64,000 bases of DNA. Source: Lachnospiraceae bacterium (GTDB lineage Bacteria > Bacillota > Clostridia > Lachnospirales > Lachnospiraceae). The DNA lies in the NCBI GenBank assembly GCA_949383255.1, contig CASJPF010000012.1:23286-87285 (forward strand), read 5' to 3'. The notes under the pieces were generated by a model. The model did no database searches and was not told where the DNA came from. It saw only the letters and a list, made by a program, of their open reading frames with translations. This document shows positions 8,634 through 18,414 of this stretch, in pieces; positions within the stretch are counted from its first letter, which is position 1, and each line of letters opens with the position of its first letter. A program made the translations under genes and the position numbers.

Positions 8634-9926
8634 TCAATCGTCCTGAGATTTTATGCCGCTCATCAGCGCTTTCAAAATCTCAGGATATTGACACATATAA
8701 GTATGCCTGTCAAAGAGTCCAAGACGCTCTCCATCTCCCACAAAAATACCATTGTCCCACCAAATACACGGAACTTCAATCTCTTTGGCAGCATGCACAT
8801 AATACTCTGCCCACTGAGCGCGCTCAGATTCGTTATCCCGATTCATAGCCGCAAACTCTCCAATGATAACCGGCGTTCCCTTGTCAATAAAAAGTGTTTT
8901 TAAATCACTCATTAACTTGTCAATTGCTACGGTGTCATGATTCCATGCGCTTCTGCCATTTGGATTTAATGCAAAATCATACGGCTCGTATGCGTGAACT
9001 GAAATTATGACACGCGTGTCATTTTCTGGCACTTTGATCTGTTGAATGCCAACACCGCAGTTTGCAGCGTATCCTGGAATCATCAGCATCCGATATGGAT
9101 TTGAGCCGCCTGACGCACGCACTGTGTCCACAAACACTTGATTTGTCTGATTGACAACTTCCCAGCCTTCCGCATCGCCGCCATTCCACTCAAGAGAAGT
9201 TCCAACCTTTCTGGGTTCATTTTGCCCCTCGAAAATCAAGTGCTCATCATAGTCCTTAAATACCTCTGCAATCTGCGCCCACACTGCCTTCATCTGAGCA
9301 GAAGCGCGCTCAAGATTGTCATAATAAGGATAATTCCAATCCTCATGATGCACATTAATAATCACATATGCGCCCTTATTGTACGCATAGTCGACTACTT
9401 CCTGTACCCGTTCCATCCAACTCTCTGTAATTTGATACTCTGGTTCTGGTCCAAGATGGTTTGTCCAAGATACCGGAATACGAATCACATTAAAACCTGC
9501 ATCAAGAACTGCATCAATCAACTCTTGTGTTACTTTCGGATTGCCCCATGCTGTCTCAAATTTGTATGGCGCATCAATTCTTGTGATATCTGTTCTGGTA
9601 GAATCAAGCGTATTTCCTATATTCCATCCAATTTTCATATCCCTCACTATATCCATAGCAGTCATATCCTCCATGTCTCGATTTTCGTTTACTGTGGTCA
9701 CAGCTTCCGCAAGAACATTCTCTGCCAGATTATCTGTCCCCTCTACACTGTCCGCCAGCGTATTTTCTGTAATACTGCTACTGCTATCTGTCTCGCTTCC
9801 TCTAATAACAGGCATTGCAGCGGCATCTTTCGCCCTGCCGCATCCTGCCAAAAGTAAAGCTGTACCGATTATAAAAATATTACAGACTGTTTTTTGCCAA
9901 AATGTATTTGATATTCTTCTTTTCAT
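8634..9926 (-). CDS. Secreted GH5 endo-beta-glucanase, lipoprotein
   Basis: A 430-residue lipoprotein: a basic and hydrophobic N-terminus ends in the lipobox LLAGC (Cys29), followed by a low-complexity Ser/Thr/Glu linker to about residue 85. The GH5 barrel follows, with GWNIGNTLD, the FNVIRIPVSW strand, VHHEDWNYP, the acid/base Glu in FEGQNEPR and the nucleophile Glu in VIIGEFAAMN. These motifs resemble the endoglucanase/xyloglucanase-type subfamilies, though a glucomannan specificity cannot be excluded. I chose the ATG at 9926, which has GAGGT at 8 nt, over one five codons upstream. It is the last gene of the polysaccharide locus and acts on the outer face of the membrane. Confidence 0.9.
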   Translation of the reverse strand: MKRRISNTFWQKTVCNIFIIGTALLLAGCGRAKDAAAMPVIRGSETDSSSSITENTLADSVEGTDNLAENVLAEAVTTVNENRDMEDMTAMDIVRDMKIGWNIGNTLDSTRTDITRIDAPYKFETAWGNPKVTQELIDAVLDAGFNVIRIPVSWTNHLGPEPEYQITESWMERVQEVVDYAYNKGAYVIINVHHEDWNYPYYDNLERASAQMKAVWAQIAEVFKDYDEHLIFEGQNEPRKVGTSLEWNGGDAEGWEVVNQTNQVFVDTVRASGGSNPYRMLMIPGYAANCGVGIQQIKVPENDTRVIISVHAYEPYDFALNPNGRSAWNHDTVAIDKLMSDLKTLFIDKGTPVIIGEFAAMNRDNESERAQWAEYYVHAAKEIEVPCIWWDNGIFVGDGERLGLFDRHTYMCQYPEILKALMSGIKSQDD

Positions 9927-9937
9927 AATAATGTACC

Positions 9938-10411
9938 TCATAAATTTTGTGTGGCAGAAACTGAATCTCCAATCACCAATTTTCCACTCACTACAATCCT
10001 GCTGCCTGCGCGATCTTCACCGCACATCATAGCAATCAGCAAATCAACTGCCTTACCTGCCATCTTTATGGCATCCACCTCAATTGTAGTCAATTTTAGT
10101 GAAGCAAAATTTAAAAAAGTATAATTGTCAAATCCTACCACAGAAATATCTTCTGGAATACAATAACCTTCTTGTTTTAGCTGCTTTATCAACACATATC
10201 CCGCATCGTCACAGTTACAGACAAATGCAGTTGATTGGCATTTTATCTATAATAACCTCTAGAGCGTGTTTATATCCCATCTCCTCCGCTTTTTTCCTAA
10301 TGGACGCAGCAGATTTCCGACGCCTTCCTTATTGTTAAGTGCCTTGGAAACTGTCACTGTACTGACTCCCATCTCCCTCACGATATCACGCATCGTAACA
10401 TCTTTTGCCAT
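9938..10411 (-). pseudogene. LacI family regulator, frameshifted and internally deleted
   Basis: The start ATG at 10411 has GGAGG at 8 nt and opens a canonical LacI headpiece (MAKDVTMRDIVREMGVSTVT, then VSKALNNKEGVG). The reading frame then breaks; the expected continuation SIRKKAEEMGYKHALE is readable in another frame. Soon after, the sequence jumps to the far C-terminal part of the fold (TAFVCNCDDAGYVLIKQLKQ, PEDISVVGFDNYTF, near 9938-10230). About 150 residues of the ligand-binding domain are therefore missing. A complete member would be about 330-340 residues. It sits directly upstream of the GH5 gene and was probably the local regulator. It is not expected to be functional. Confidence 0.85.
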
Positions 10412-10473
10412 ATCACAATCCTCCATGCCAAACTATTCCAGTCAGAAGCTGCCTCCTATCTTGATTGGAATTA

Positions 10474-10628
10474 GGAATTGTTCAGAAATTACTTGTGACA
10501 AGGAGGTCGTATAAATGTCCAGCTACAAAAAAGAAAACCACAGGCATAGCGGGCTATGCCAAGATTCTCTGATGCCGCAGGTACACATTTAGACAAGTCA
10601 TTGCCATGAGTAATTTATTAACAGTTTC
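10474..10628 (+). repeat. R1 element, divergent copy E, with a short ORF-like core
   Basis: A 155-bp element with imperfect terminal inverted repeats (GGAATTGTTCAGAAATTACT at the left; the right end reads GTAATTTATTAACAGTTTC). It is flanked by direct TTA on both sides (10471-10473 and 10629-10631). The core contains AGGAGGTCGTATAAATG, which could start a peptide of about 25 codons, and the hairpin GGCATAGCGGGCTATGCC. The AGGAGG, ATGTC and TAGCGGGCT landmarks match copies A and B. Confidence 0.65.
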
Positions 10629-10648
10629 TTAGAACTACTTCACAATTT

Positions 10649-10722
10649 CAAGAATGCCATCGGCATTCTTGCTGCGGCGTGCGCGTCAGCTTTGCTGACA
10701 TAAAACCAATTCGCACGCCTGC
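10649..10722 (+). repeat. R5 structured repeat, copy 1
   Basis: Starts with a perfect hairpin AAGAATGCC-ATC-GGCATTCTT. Next comes an outer helix GGCGTGCG / CGCACGCC that encloses GTCAGC-TTT-GCTGAC. It lies immediately 3' of the solute-binding protein gene that ends at 10731 on the other strand. A second copy, in the opposite orientation, lies in the valS leader (58100-58166). It could act as a terminator or 3'-end structure here. Confidence 0.6.
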
Positions 10723-10730
10723 AATAAAAC

Positions 10731-12194
10731 CTATTTGTAGAACCCGTCAAGCGCATCCTGTACACTCTGTTTATATGTCTCCTGGAACTGTGCGGCTGTC
10801 ATTTCGCCTGTCAAAAGTTTTGGAAAATCCCACTCAAGTCCCAATGCCTCCCAAACATCGACACAGCTTCTCGAACCCATGTACTTCATCACCGCATAGT
10901 TCTCTTCTGTAATAGCTGCATCCTCCCACCATGTAAGGTTACTGTCACGAACATCGATATCTCCCTGATACCAATTTGCCCAATCCTCAAACACTGTATA
11001 GACAAACTCTGGGTCTTTCACACCGGCAGGAATCATCCAGGCACTACCCTTTGATGCGCTCTTGAGTGCATTTGTATCCTGGTTGCCACTAGGACCAATT
11101 GGCCATGGACACCATGTCACATCAAAACTCAACTCAGAATCTTTGTTTGCATCAGAAATCCATGCTGCATCAATAAAAAATGCAACTTTACCATCCATAT
11201 AAGCGTTCTGATTTGCATCCCAGTCATCCGCATTCCATGGATATGCAACGTGATCTACATTATACATATTATAAATAAAATCAAGTACTTCTGCAACCTC
11301 AGGACTTGAGAAGGATTCTGTTGGTCCCATTGCAACGCCTGTGCCATTGCTCATCAGAAGATTGCTAAATAAAGTCGTCCAAACAGCACCGTATCCATAC
11401 ACATCTGTCACACCATCACCGTCTGTATCTTGGGTCAATGCCAGCATATATTCTCTCCATTTATCCCAAGTCCACTCACCTTTTTCATACAGTGCATTGG
11501 GGTCTTCCAGACCTGCCTCATCCAGCATCTGCTTGTTAAATGCAAGCATATTTGTATCTTGCAAAATAGAATCTCCTGTCACAGATCGGAACAGATAAGT
11601 ACCATCACCTGTGCCAATATCCACCCCTGAAAAAATCATCTGATCACTTATAACATCTGCATCTGCTGGAAGTACTTCATTTAAGTTAGTCGCAAATCCG
11701 TTAAGTGCTGCCGGAATACCAAACTGCAAATCAACTTCATAAATATCACAGTCTGGCTGTCCTGCCAGAATAGAAGTGTTGATTGATTCTTTTACGCCAT
11801 TGAATGTCAGATTCACAAACTCAATCTCCACATCATACTTTTCCTCTACAGCTTTAAGATTGTCAAACTGCATCTGCGCCTCATCTGGATCACTCATGGA
11901 TGGATTGTCATCAATACTTGTATGCGTACTGTCATAATAGTGCGGATACCAGCAGCCAACCTTGAGAACCCTATGTCCTTGTGAAGATGGTGCTGAGGAA
12001 TCCTTCTCTGATGACCCCTGCGCTTTGTCATCGCCAGAATCAGCGGCTGGCGTCTGCGCCTCATTGTTTGTGTTCGCAGCCGGTGTCTGGGTCTGTGCGC
12101 TATCACCAGAACTGCCTCCGCAAGCTGTAAGTCCCATTATCATTGACATACTTAATCCAAGTGCTATTAATTTATGAATATTCTTTTTTATCAT
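10731..12194 (-). CDS. Sugar ABC transporter solute-binding lipoprotein
   Basis: A 487-residue extracellular solute-binding protein family 1 lipoprotein. The signal peptide ends at LTAC (Cys25), followed by a Gln/Thr/Ala/Ser-rich linker to about residue 75. The binding-protein fold then follows, including GEWTWDKWREYMLAL, AYMDGKVAFFIDAAW and KGSAWMIPAG. Such proteins capture oligosaccharides for a two-permease importer; the closest permease pair is encoded just upstream at 13885-15816. The D-T-D-G-D-G-V-T-D stretch (~250-260) resembles a calcium loop. AGGAGG lies 9 nt before the ATG. The ligand is inferred, from the flanking GH26/GH5 genes, to be manno- or gluco-oligosaccharides. Confidence 0.9.
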   Translation of the reverse strand: MIKKNIHKLIALGLSMSMIMGLTACGGSSGDSAQTQTPAANTNNEAQTPAADSGDDKAQGSSEKDSSAPSSQGHRVLKVGCWYPHYYDSTHTSIDDNPSMSDPDEAQMQFDNLKAVEEKYDVEIEFVNLTFNGVKESINTSILAGQPDCDIYEVDLQFGIPAALNGFATNLNEVLPADADVISDQMIFSGVDIGTGDGTYLFRSVTGDSILQDTNMLAFNKQMLDEAGLEDPNALYEKGEWTWDKWREYMLALTQDTDGDGVTDVYGYGAVWTTLFSNLLMSNGTGVAMGPTESFSSPEVAEVLDFIYNMYNVDHVAYPWNADDWDANQNAYMDGKVAFFIDAAWISDANKDSELSFDVTWCPWPIGPSGNQDTNALKSASKGSAWMIPAGVKDPEFVYTVFEDWANWYQGDIDVRDSNLTWWEDAAITEENYAVMKYMGSRSCVDVWEALGLEWDFPKLLTGEMTAAQFQETYKQSVQDALDGFYK

Positions 12195-12236
12195 TATTTG
12201 ATACCTCCTATTTTATTCTATTTCTGTTAATATACA

Positions 12237-13763
12237 TTACTCTGTCTCTGAATCCATGCCAACTTTCACGCTGTATACTTCCCATGCGCCGGACGCCTCA
12301 CACTGCATTCTTGCACCCCACTTAGACACATCACCACCACAGTACTCTGCTATCATCTCAAACGGAATATATGCCTTGCTGCCGTCTGTAATTGCCTTTC
12401 CGTTCGTGCCATCGCCAACACGCATCCAACCTGCTTCTGCATCAGGAAGTACAATCCACATATCGTCGTTTTCACTTGCGTAAGTCACCTCTACAACAGA
12501 ACCTGGTACAAGTGCTGCAAGAATATCCTCTGTCATATCCTTGCCATCTTGTGCCCAGCCGTCTCCTTTCGCTGTAAATCCCTCAAATTCCATCACGTCT
12601 GTAAGACTGTAACTTTTTGCTGCCTGACCAACTTTCACACTGAACACTTCCCATGCGCCAGACGCCTCACACTGCATTGTCGTGCCCCATTTGGAAACGT
12701 CATCACCACAGTATTCTGCCAACATTTCAAACGGAATTTGTGCCGTTGTCTTGGAATCGTTGATTGTAGAACTTCCATTCGTGCCGTCCCCAACGCGCAT
12801 CCAACCTGCTTCTGCCTCGTTCATAACAATCCACATATCGCCACTTTCGCTTGTAAAAGAAATCTCTACAACAGAACCTGGTACAAGCGCCGCAAGAATA
12901 TCCTCTGTCATAGCAAACCCATTCTGCGCCCAACCATCACCTTTTGCCGCAAAGCCTTCAAATTCCACTGCATCTATTATGTTTGCAAGATTTGAGCGAT
13001 CCGCTTCTGTAGCGGTTGATACATACTCTGCAGTGGTATCTGCTGCAATAACATTTCCAGATGCGTCCTTAAATGCGATATTGTCTATATACAAAATTGC
13101 AGGTGCAGTGCCTGCATCCTTGCCGTTATCTGTCTCAAGGGATACAACCATATAGTTCCCTTCCCCAAAAGACATTTCATCAGGAACCATATAGACCGCC
13201 GTCTTGGGATTTGCCGATTCCAAATATACTGACCAATCCCCATCTTTGCGCTCATTCTCCGCTCCAAGAAATGCATAAATCTTGCCTGAAACCGCATTAA
13301 ACGCACCATCTGGATTCTCTATGCCAAGTGACATTTCTACTGTTTTTACCTCCGCCGCCTTATCACCCAAAAGCGCATCTACTTGAATCGCCACATAAAG
13401 TGCCTTTCCGTTGGACACAACTTTTAATGCTTTGGAACCACCAAAATCAGCCACCGAAAGTGTGGAATCATCTCCTACAGGATTTACAGTCTTGTCAATT
13501 CCCACAAATCCATAAACACCATCCTCAAAGTCAATACTCACCTCACCTGCAGGCGCTACTGCCTGCTGTGTACTCGCTGCTGATTCTGTCTCCATCGGTG
13601 TTGTCTCTGTTACGGGTGTGCGCTCCTCAGCAGATGTCTCTGTGTTCGTCTGTACTTTTGCATTGGCATCTGTCGCATTGTCTGTACTTTTGCCGCCACA
13701 TGCAACAGTGCCTATTGCCATCGCTGCTGTCAAAGATAAAGTGATTAGTTTCTTTGCTTTCAA
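12237..13763 (-). CDS. Carbohydrate-binding-like lipoprotein with tandem duplicated modules, no catalytic domain
   Basis: A 508-residue lipoprotein (lipobox GTVAC, Cys22) that appears to start at a TTG codon: AGGAGG sits 9 nt before TTG 13761-13763, whereas the nearby in-frame ATG directly abuts that site. After a Thr/Glu linker comes a beta-sandwich-like domain (~95-270, beginning VSIDFEDGVYGFVG). Two clearly homologous modules of about 115 residues follow, each containing EGF-AKGDGWAQ, MTEDILAALVPGSVVE, AGWMRVGDGTNG and QCEASGAWEV. No glycosidase motif is present. The architecture suggests a surface glycan-binding protein that hands substrate to the importer, but I do not recognise the CBM families. 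It lies between the permease pair and the solute-binding protein. Confidence 0.8.
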   Translation of the reverse strand: MKAKKLITLSLTAAMAIGTVACGGKSTDNATDANAKVQTNTETSAEERTPVTETTPMETESAASTQQAVAPAGEVSIDFEDGVYGFVGIDKTVNPVGDDSTLSVADFGGSKALKVVSNGKALYVAIQVDALLGDKAAEVKTVEMSLGIENPDGAFNAVSGKIYAFLGAENERKDGDWSVYLESANPKTAVYMVPDEMSFGEGNYMVVSLETDNGKDAGTAPAILYIDNIAFKDASGNVIAADTTAEYVSTATEADRSNLANIIDAVEFEGFAAKGDGWAQNGFAMTEDILAALVPGSVVEISFTSESGDMWIVMNEAEAGWMRVGDGTNGSSTINDSKTTAQIPFEMLAEYCGDDVSKWGTTMQCEASGAWEVFSVKVGQAAKSYSLTDVMEFEGFTAKGDGWAQDGKDMTEDILAALVPGSVVEVTYASENDDMWIVLPDAEAGWMRVGDGTNGKAITDGSKAYIPFEMIAEYCGGDVSKWGARMQCEASGAWEVYSVKVGMDSETE

Positions 13764-13884
13764 CTCTCTCATCCTCCTTTTGTTCCTGTGTACGCACAAA
13801 TTTTCCTGTGTACAAACACCCAAATTTATACGCACACTTTTGTTTATCATTGCTTTTATATAAAATGACACAAGTGTCACTTTA

Positions 13885-14868
13885 CTAACCTACAATACCA
13901 CTTCGCTCAACGCCCTCAATAAACTGCTTTTGCAACAGTACATAAATAATGACAATCGGTATCATAACAAGCACAATGCCCGCGTCAAGAAATAGCTGTA
14001 ATATCGCTGGATCAAGAATCTTCTCCAGTGTGGAGATGGTCGCCGTAATTGTGGAAATCTTCTTACTAATAACAATGCTGTCACTGATTAAAAATAACTT
14101 TGCATAAAAAGTATCATTGTACTGCCATACCATTGAAAAGATTGCAACTGTAACCGCAGACGGCAGTGCATTGACTAACATAATGCGAAAATAAGTATAT
14201 AGTGTGCCTGCTCCATCTACAAATGCTGCCTCCTCTATCTCTTTGGGAAGTCCGCGGAAAAACTGATTAAAAATATAAATATACAATCCCGAACGCAGCC
14301 CACAGCCAAACAATGTCATAATATACATTGGCACAGGTGTCGACAACAGATTTACCGGCGATCCTTTGATTAATTTCATAATGCCTAACACGTCAAACTT
14401 TGCAAAAGTCATGTACAATGGAAGCATAATCGTGTTCGTTGGGATTACAATCATAATAACCACACACGCAAACAGAATGTTTTTTCCTGGAAATTTATAG
14501 CGCGCAAATCCATATCCCACCATAGAACAGATAAACACCTGTATCGCCATCAGTGATGCTGCATAGATTAACGAGCTGGCCATGGACTTTGCATAGTCAA
14601 GGTACTTGGAAGCCAACTCATATCGATACAATGTTGGGTCTTGAGGTATCATATACACCATAGGATTATAACTGTCCGCATCAGAGAAAAAAGAGCTGCT
14701 AATAATACCAATTACCGGACCTAAAATTACATAGCAGATTCCAATGATGATGACCAGACGAAACAGGAATAAGATAAAGCTCTTAAAATTGGACGCCCAG
14801 CGCATTCTGTCATTTGCAAACTGCCTGTCGTTTTTTGCATCCTGAATAATGCTTTTTATAGTTGCCAT
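13885..14868 (-). CDS. Sugar ABC transporter permease (MalG type)
   Basis: A 327-residue inner-membrane permease with six predicted helices. The ABC-ATPase docking (EAA) loop reads IEEAAFVDGAGTLYTYFRIM. The first periplasmic-side segment is longer than in MalG, with about 60 residues between helices 1 and 2. It pairs with the MalF-type permease encoded 30 nt upstream at 14899-15816, and is followed by the CBM-like lipoprotein gene. No ATPase gene is present in the cluster, so a shared MsmX/MsiK-like ATPase elsewhere is inferred. The substrate is inferred from context only. Confidence 0.9.
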   Translation of the reverse strand: MATIKSIIQDAKNDRQFANDRMRWASNFKSFILFLFRLVIIIGICYVILGPVIGIISSSFFSDADSYNPMVYMIPQDPTLYRYELASKYLDYAKSMASSLIYAASLMAIQVFICSMVGYGFARYKFPGKNILFACVVIMIVIPTNTIMLPLYMTFAKFDVLGIMKLIKGSPVNLLSTPVPMYIMTLFGCGLRSGLYIYIFNQFFRGLPKEIEEAAFVDGAGTLYTYFRIMLVNALPSAVTVAIFSMVWQYNDTFYAKLFLISDSIVISKKISTITATISTLEKILDPAILQLFLDAGIVLVMIPIVIIYVLLQKQFIEGVERSGIVG

Positions 14869-14898
14869 ATAAATCCTCCATCTATGAAAAATGCTTTT

Positions 14899-15816
14899 TT
14901 AATTGTAATAGAACGTCCGTTTCTGTATAAAACCGCACACAATTACCAATATCAGGCAGGTAATTGCTGTCGAGCACAGACTAAATACAGAACTAAGTCC
15001 ATAATTGCTCTCTGTGAACGCTGTCTTATAGGCAAGCTCCACAACATCTGACTGTGTAAAGCTATCTACCACTGTATAGACAATGTTTGTGATAATATGC
15101 GGCATCACCATTGGAAATGTTACTTTCCAGAATGTCTCGTATGTCGTCGCACCCTCAATTTTAGCAACCTCGTACATGGAGCCTGGCACCGACTGCAACG
15201 CTGCGATAAAGATAATAATCTGCACGCCGGAAGCATTGATAATATCGCTGACGCGCAACACTGCACCCATTAAATACGCAATCAAAGGCTCTGGGATACC
15301 AAGCGATCCAAACATTTCCATATAGTATGCAATACCCATGCCACTTGACGCCGCCTGCGCCATTTCCGCACTTGCATTAGAAAGACCACCACTCATCATA
15401 TTTCTTGCCAAATCCATCGCATCCACAATAGCTTCTGAATTGAGAATTACTGGCAGGAAAAAGATTGCTCTCACAAGTGTTCTGCCCCTAAATTTGCGGT
15501 TTAACAAAATTGCCATAAATAGACTGAAAAAAGTAATCAGTGGTACATCAATCAGTATGTTTCCAATAGAAGTCGTAAGCACTTGTTTATATGTGGCATG
15601 TGCTCGAAACGCATAGAGAAAATTGTTCAGCCCAACAAAATCCAGTGTGTATCCGCCTCCTGGACTAACAGTCAAATCCGAGAGGGAAAATTGTACCGAC
15701 ATAAATAGGCTTCTGGCATAAAACCAGATAAAACCGATCAGCCATGGAAGGATAAACAGAAATCCCGTGCGGCTTCTCTTCGCGGAAAGAGACATTTTTT
15801 TCTTTTTACTATTCAT
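14899..15816 (-). CDS. Sugar ABC transporter permease (MalF type)
   Basis: A 305-residue permease with the usual N-terminal basic tail followed by six helices; the first helix begins GFLFILPWLIGFIWFY. The docking loop reads MYEVAKIEGATTYETFWKVTF, quoted here in part as the EAA-like motif VAKIEGATTYETFWKV. It forms the heterodimer partner of the permease at 13885-14868. The gene overlaps nothing but begins only 2 nt after the DUF5696 stop codon, so translation of the two may be coupled. Like its partner, it needs an ATPase that is not encoded here. Confidence 0.9.
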   Translation of the reverse strand: MNSKKKKMSLSAKRSRTGFLFILPWLIGFIWFYARSLFMSVQFSLSDLTVSPGGGYTLDFVGLNNFLYAFRAHATYKQVLTTSIGNILIDVPLITFFSLFMAILLNRKFRGRTLVRAIFFLPVILNSEAIVDAMDLARNMMSGGLSNASAEMAQAASSGMGIAYYMEMFGSLGIPEPLIAYLMGAVLRVSDIINASGVQIIIFIAALQSVPGSMYEVAKIEGATTYETFWKVTFPMVMPHIITNIVYTVVDSFTQSDVVELAYKTAFTESNYGLSSVFSLCSTAITCLILVIVCGFIQKRTFYYN

Positions 15817-15818
15817 GA

Positions 15819-18395
15819 TTAATCTCCTCCTAACCGATAGCTCTTTGCAGGTACTTCCACACCGTCAACTGTCTGGTCAGAAGCACTTTTGTTAATATAG
15901 ATTGTTACGCCGTTGTCATAACTTACAGTATGCGTATCATTTTCTAAAATCTTATGGTCCGTTATGTGTGCACCGTTCACATGCTTTAACACTTCATTGA
16001 CTTCATTGTAAATACTCAGCGCATCACCTTTCCAATTGTCATAGTTTGTGGAATAAAATCGATTAAGCCCCGTTTCCTTTATTTCACTGGAAGACTGGTA
16101 TGTGAATATAAAATGTGGCGATGCGCCAGCCTCGACTAATCCCAACACAATTTCTCTTTTATCATAGGTATCGCCCAAGTTAATAACAGCGCCGCAATAA
16201 TCAATATATCCGTGAATTAACATCTCATAAAATGGCACAGTCTCATCAACAATATAATAATCATTATCAGAAAGCGGGACATTAATAATATCATTCGCGT
16301 ACGCAAACGCATAACTATTGCTGTCATTGAGCATAATCTTTTTCCTGACTGCTGCAAGCTGTGCAAGCGATGCATCGACAACATCCAGTGCCTCTTCCCT
16401 GTTGATAATATTAGTCCGCTTCTTGTCTGAATGCAGTACATTTCCAAGGTCTCTTAACGAAATACCATCCACATCATATTTACCAATCTTTGTGGTAAAC
16501 TGATCTATATAGCGGACAAGGAATTTGGGTGAAATTAAGTAATAAATATTTTCCTCCCATCCAAGTCCCGAAGTCTGACGCAACGTTGCGGGATTGACAA
16601 GTCCGAAGTTTGCAATATATCCACCGCCATAATATCGTGAAGTCTCATTTCCCTCAGAATACCGCTTACTAATCTCTGTCACTTTCTGAAATGCTACATC
16701 TGCATATAATGTTCCGCCATTGTTTGCCACTGTCTCATTCAGTTTCTTTAAGTCACTTTTTCCACCAAGCACCGCCGGAACTTGAATTTTATCCACAACA
16801 TCATGATAATATCCACGGTTCATCCAACCTTGAAAATTCATCACTTGATTGGTGATACCACTCTCTGCAAGATCTGATGAAATGTCCGCTGCCTGTTCAA
16901 AAGTAGTCATAGCATACATTCCCTCATAACGTGTGCCAAGGAAAAACTTATTCATCATAACGCCGCCAAGCACATCATAGTAAAATTTAATATCGTCCGC
17001 AGTTTTTTCCTGCGCTTTGAGTACACCCTCATTTACAAGACGCTCTCTGTAATAGTTTGCTGCCCCAGCATAACCTGCATTATCTTTGGTCAGCATTGTA
17101 TATCTTACCATTAAATTTGCATTGTAAAAATTCTTTTCTACAATAGGGATATCCGCCTCATTGCCCGTTGTGCCAAACATAGAAAGCTTATCATTTCCAC
17201 GCAGCACAAAGGACGAGTACACATAATTGTAATTATGTATTTTGCCAGAAATATCTGCACTGATATTTGCAAATGCAGCACCATCTTCAATCGTTGCAAA
17301 AATGCTGCTCTCATCACGAAACAGTCCATACACTGGAATCTTTATATCCTCTGTATTCTCGCGAACTGTATACTCTGCTGCCAGCTTGTCAATACCATAT
17401 ACATATTCAGAATAATTCTCTGACGTCGTCTTTCCATTGTTAAAGTGAATAAGAGAACCCGATCCGTTTGGCACCAGCATATATCCTTGTTCGTCGGTGC
17501 CTGCTGCTCCAAAATAGCGCAACAACTGGATTCTAAAAATACTTCCACCGCCGTTTTCCTGCACAGCACACATAGGAATCGACACATCTACCGCATCATT
17601 ATTAAGCCGATATTCAAGTGGTATTACAAACGAGATAGGCACTGCACCTTCCACACCGGAATTTTCCATCTCTGCCACATAATCCTCATTTGTAAATCCA
17701 GCCTGCTCAAAATATTTATTTAACCTCCGAATTTGTGAAGCACCCTTCATTGCGGCGGGAATCAGCTCCAAATAATCCTCCCCAATCCCGCTCTCCACAT
17801 ATTTCATCTGAACAAATTTCACGCCGTCATCATCTAAAGCGGCAAGTACTCTGTCAAGTGTCGCCCTGCTAATATATTGTGGTACAACCCCTGTCGCACT
17901 CTCCAAATCGCCCAGTGTATAGATAAACCGAATTCCATTTTGAATCGATTCCGCTTCAAGCTGTCCTCTTGACGTACAGTAACTAAAGGAATCGAAAGTT
18001 CCCTCTGTGCGTGATGTATTGAAAAAATCCAGTATAATCTGTGATTTAAGATAATTTTTGTTGGTAGTGCTGGCGATTGCATCATCATCTGCATCCTGTG
18101 GATTGGAGTAAGTAATCTGTCCATTTCTCTTATCCACAATCGCCACCTCCGCGGTTTCCATATCCGCGTAAAGCTTCAATGTATCGTTCTCCGCCGCAAG
18201 CTCCATACCCGCAACTTCCTTCCCGCTGTCTGCCAGAGCCTGAAATGCACTTCCTTCTTCATATTCATAGGAAGAAAGACTTTCCCGATAATCGTTGTAA
18301 AAATAATAACGAATCAGCCAGCGAGAAAAATAGATGACCGCCACTGCCAGAATGAGGGTTACGACAGCTATCACAATTTTCTTACTCTTTGCCAT
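15819..18395 (-). CDS. DUF5696-type membrane-anchored extracellular protein
   Basis: An 858-residue protein with one N-terminal transmembrane anchor (residues ~6-24) and a large outside region. It resembles the DUF5696 family, which in Gram-positive bacteria recurs beside YIP1 proteins, NHL proteins and sugar ABC importers. The first ~420 residues are beta-rich. The second half looks like an alpha/beta barrel: YYDVLGGVMMNKFFLGTRYE, NQVMNFQGWMNRGYYHDVVD, GISLRDLGNVLHSDKK and PFYEMLIHGYIDYCG resemble glycosidase-type strands. No family-assigned catalytic pair can be named. The position between the YIP1 gene and the permease pair suggests glycan binding or trimming at the importer. Function is unknown. 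Confidence 0.65.
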   Translation of the reverse strand: MAKSKKIVIAVVTLILAVAVIYFSRWLIRYYFYNDYRESLSSYEYEEGSAFQALADSGKEVAGMELAAENDTLKLYADMETAEVAIVDKRNGQITYSNPQDADDDAIASTTNKNYLKSQIILDFFNTSRTEGTFDSFSYCTSRGQLEAESIQNGIRFIYTLGDLESATGVVPQYISRATLDRVLAALDDDGVKFVQMKYVESGIGEDYLELIPAAMKGASQIRRLNKYFEQAGFTNEDYVAEMENSGVEGAVPISFVIPLEYRLNNDAVDVSIPMCAVQENGGGSIFRIQLLRYFGAAGTDEQGYMLVPNGSGSLIHFNNGKTTSENYSEYVYGIDKLAAEYTVRENTEDIKIPVYGLFRDESSIFATIEDGAAFANISADISGKIHNYNYVYSSFVLRGNDKLSMFGTTGNEADIPIVEKNFYNANLMVRYTMLTKDNAGYAGAANYYRERLVNEGVLKAQEKTADDIKFYYDVLGGVMMNKFFLGTRYEGMYAMTTFEQAADISSDLAESGITNQVMNFQGWMNRGYYHDVVDKIQVPAVLGGKSDLKKLNETVANNGGTLYADVAFQKVTEISKRYSEGNETSRYYGGGYIANFGLVNPATLRQTSGLGWEENIYYLISPKFLVRYIDQFTTKIGKYDVDGISLRDLGNVLHSDKKRTNIINREEALDVVDASLAQLAAVRKKIMLNDSNSYAFAYANDIINVPLSDNDYYIVDETVPFYEMLIHGYIDYCGAVINLGDTYDKREIVLGLVEAGASPHFIFTYQSSSEIKETGLNRFYSTNYDNWKGDALSIYNEVNEVLKHVNGAHITDHKILENDTHTVSYDNGVTIYINKSASDQTVDGVEVPAKSYRLGGD

Positions 18396-18414
18396 ATCAA
18401 ACCTACCTTTCTAT

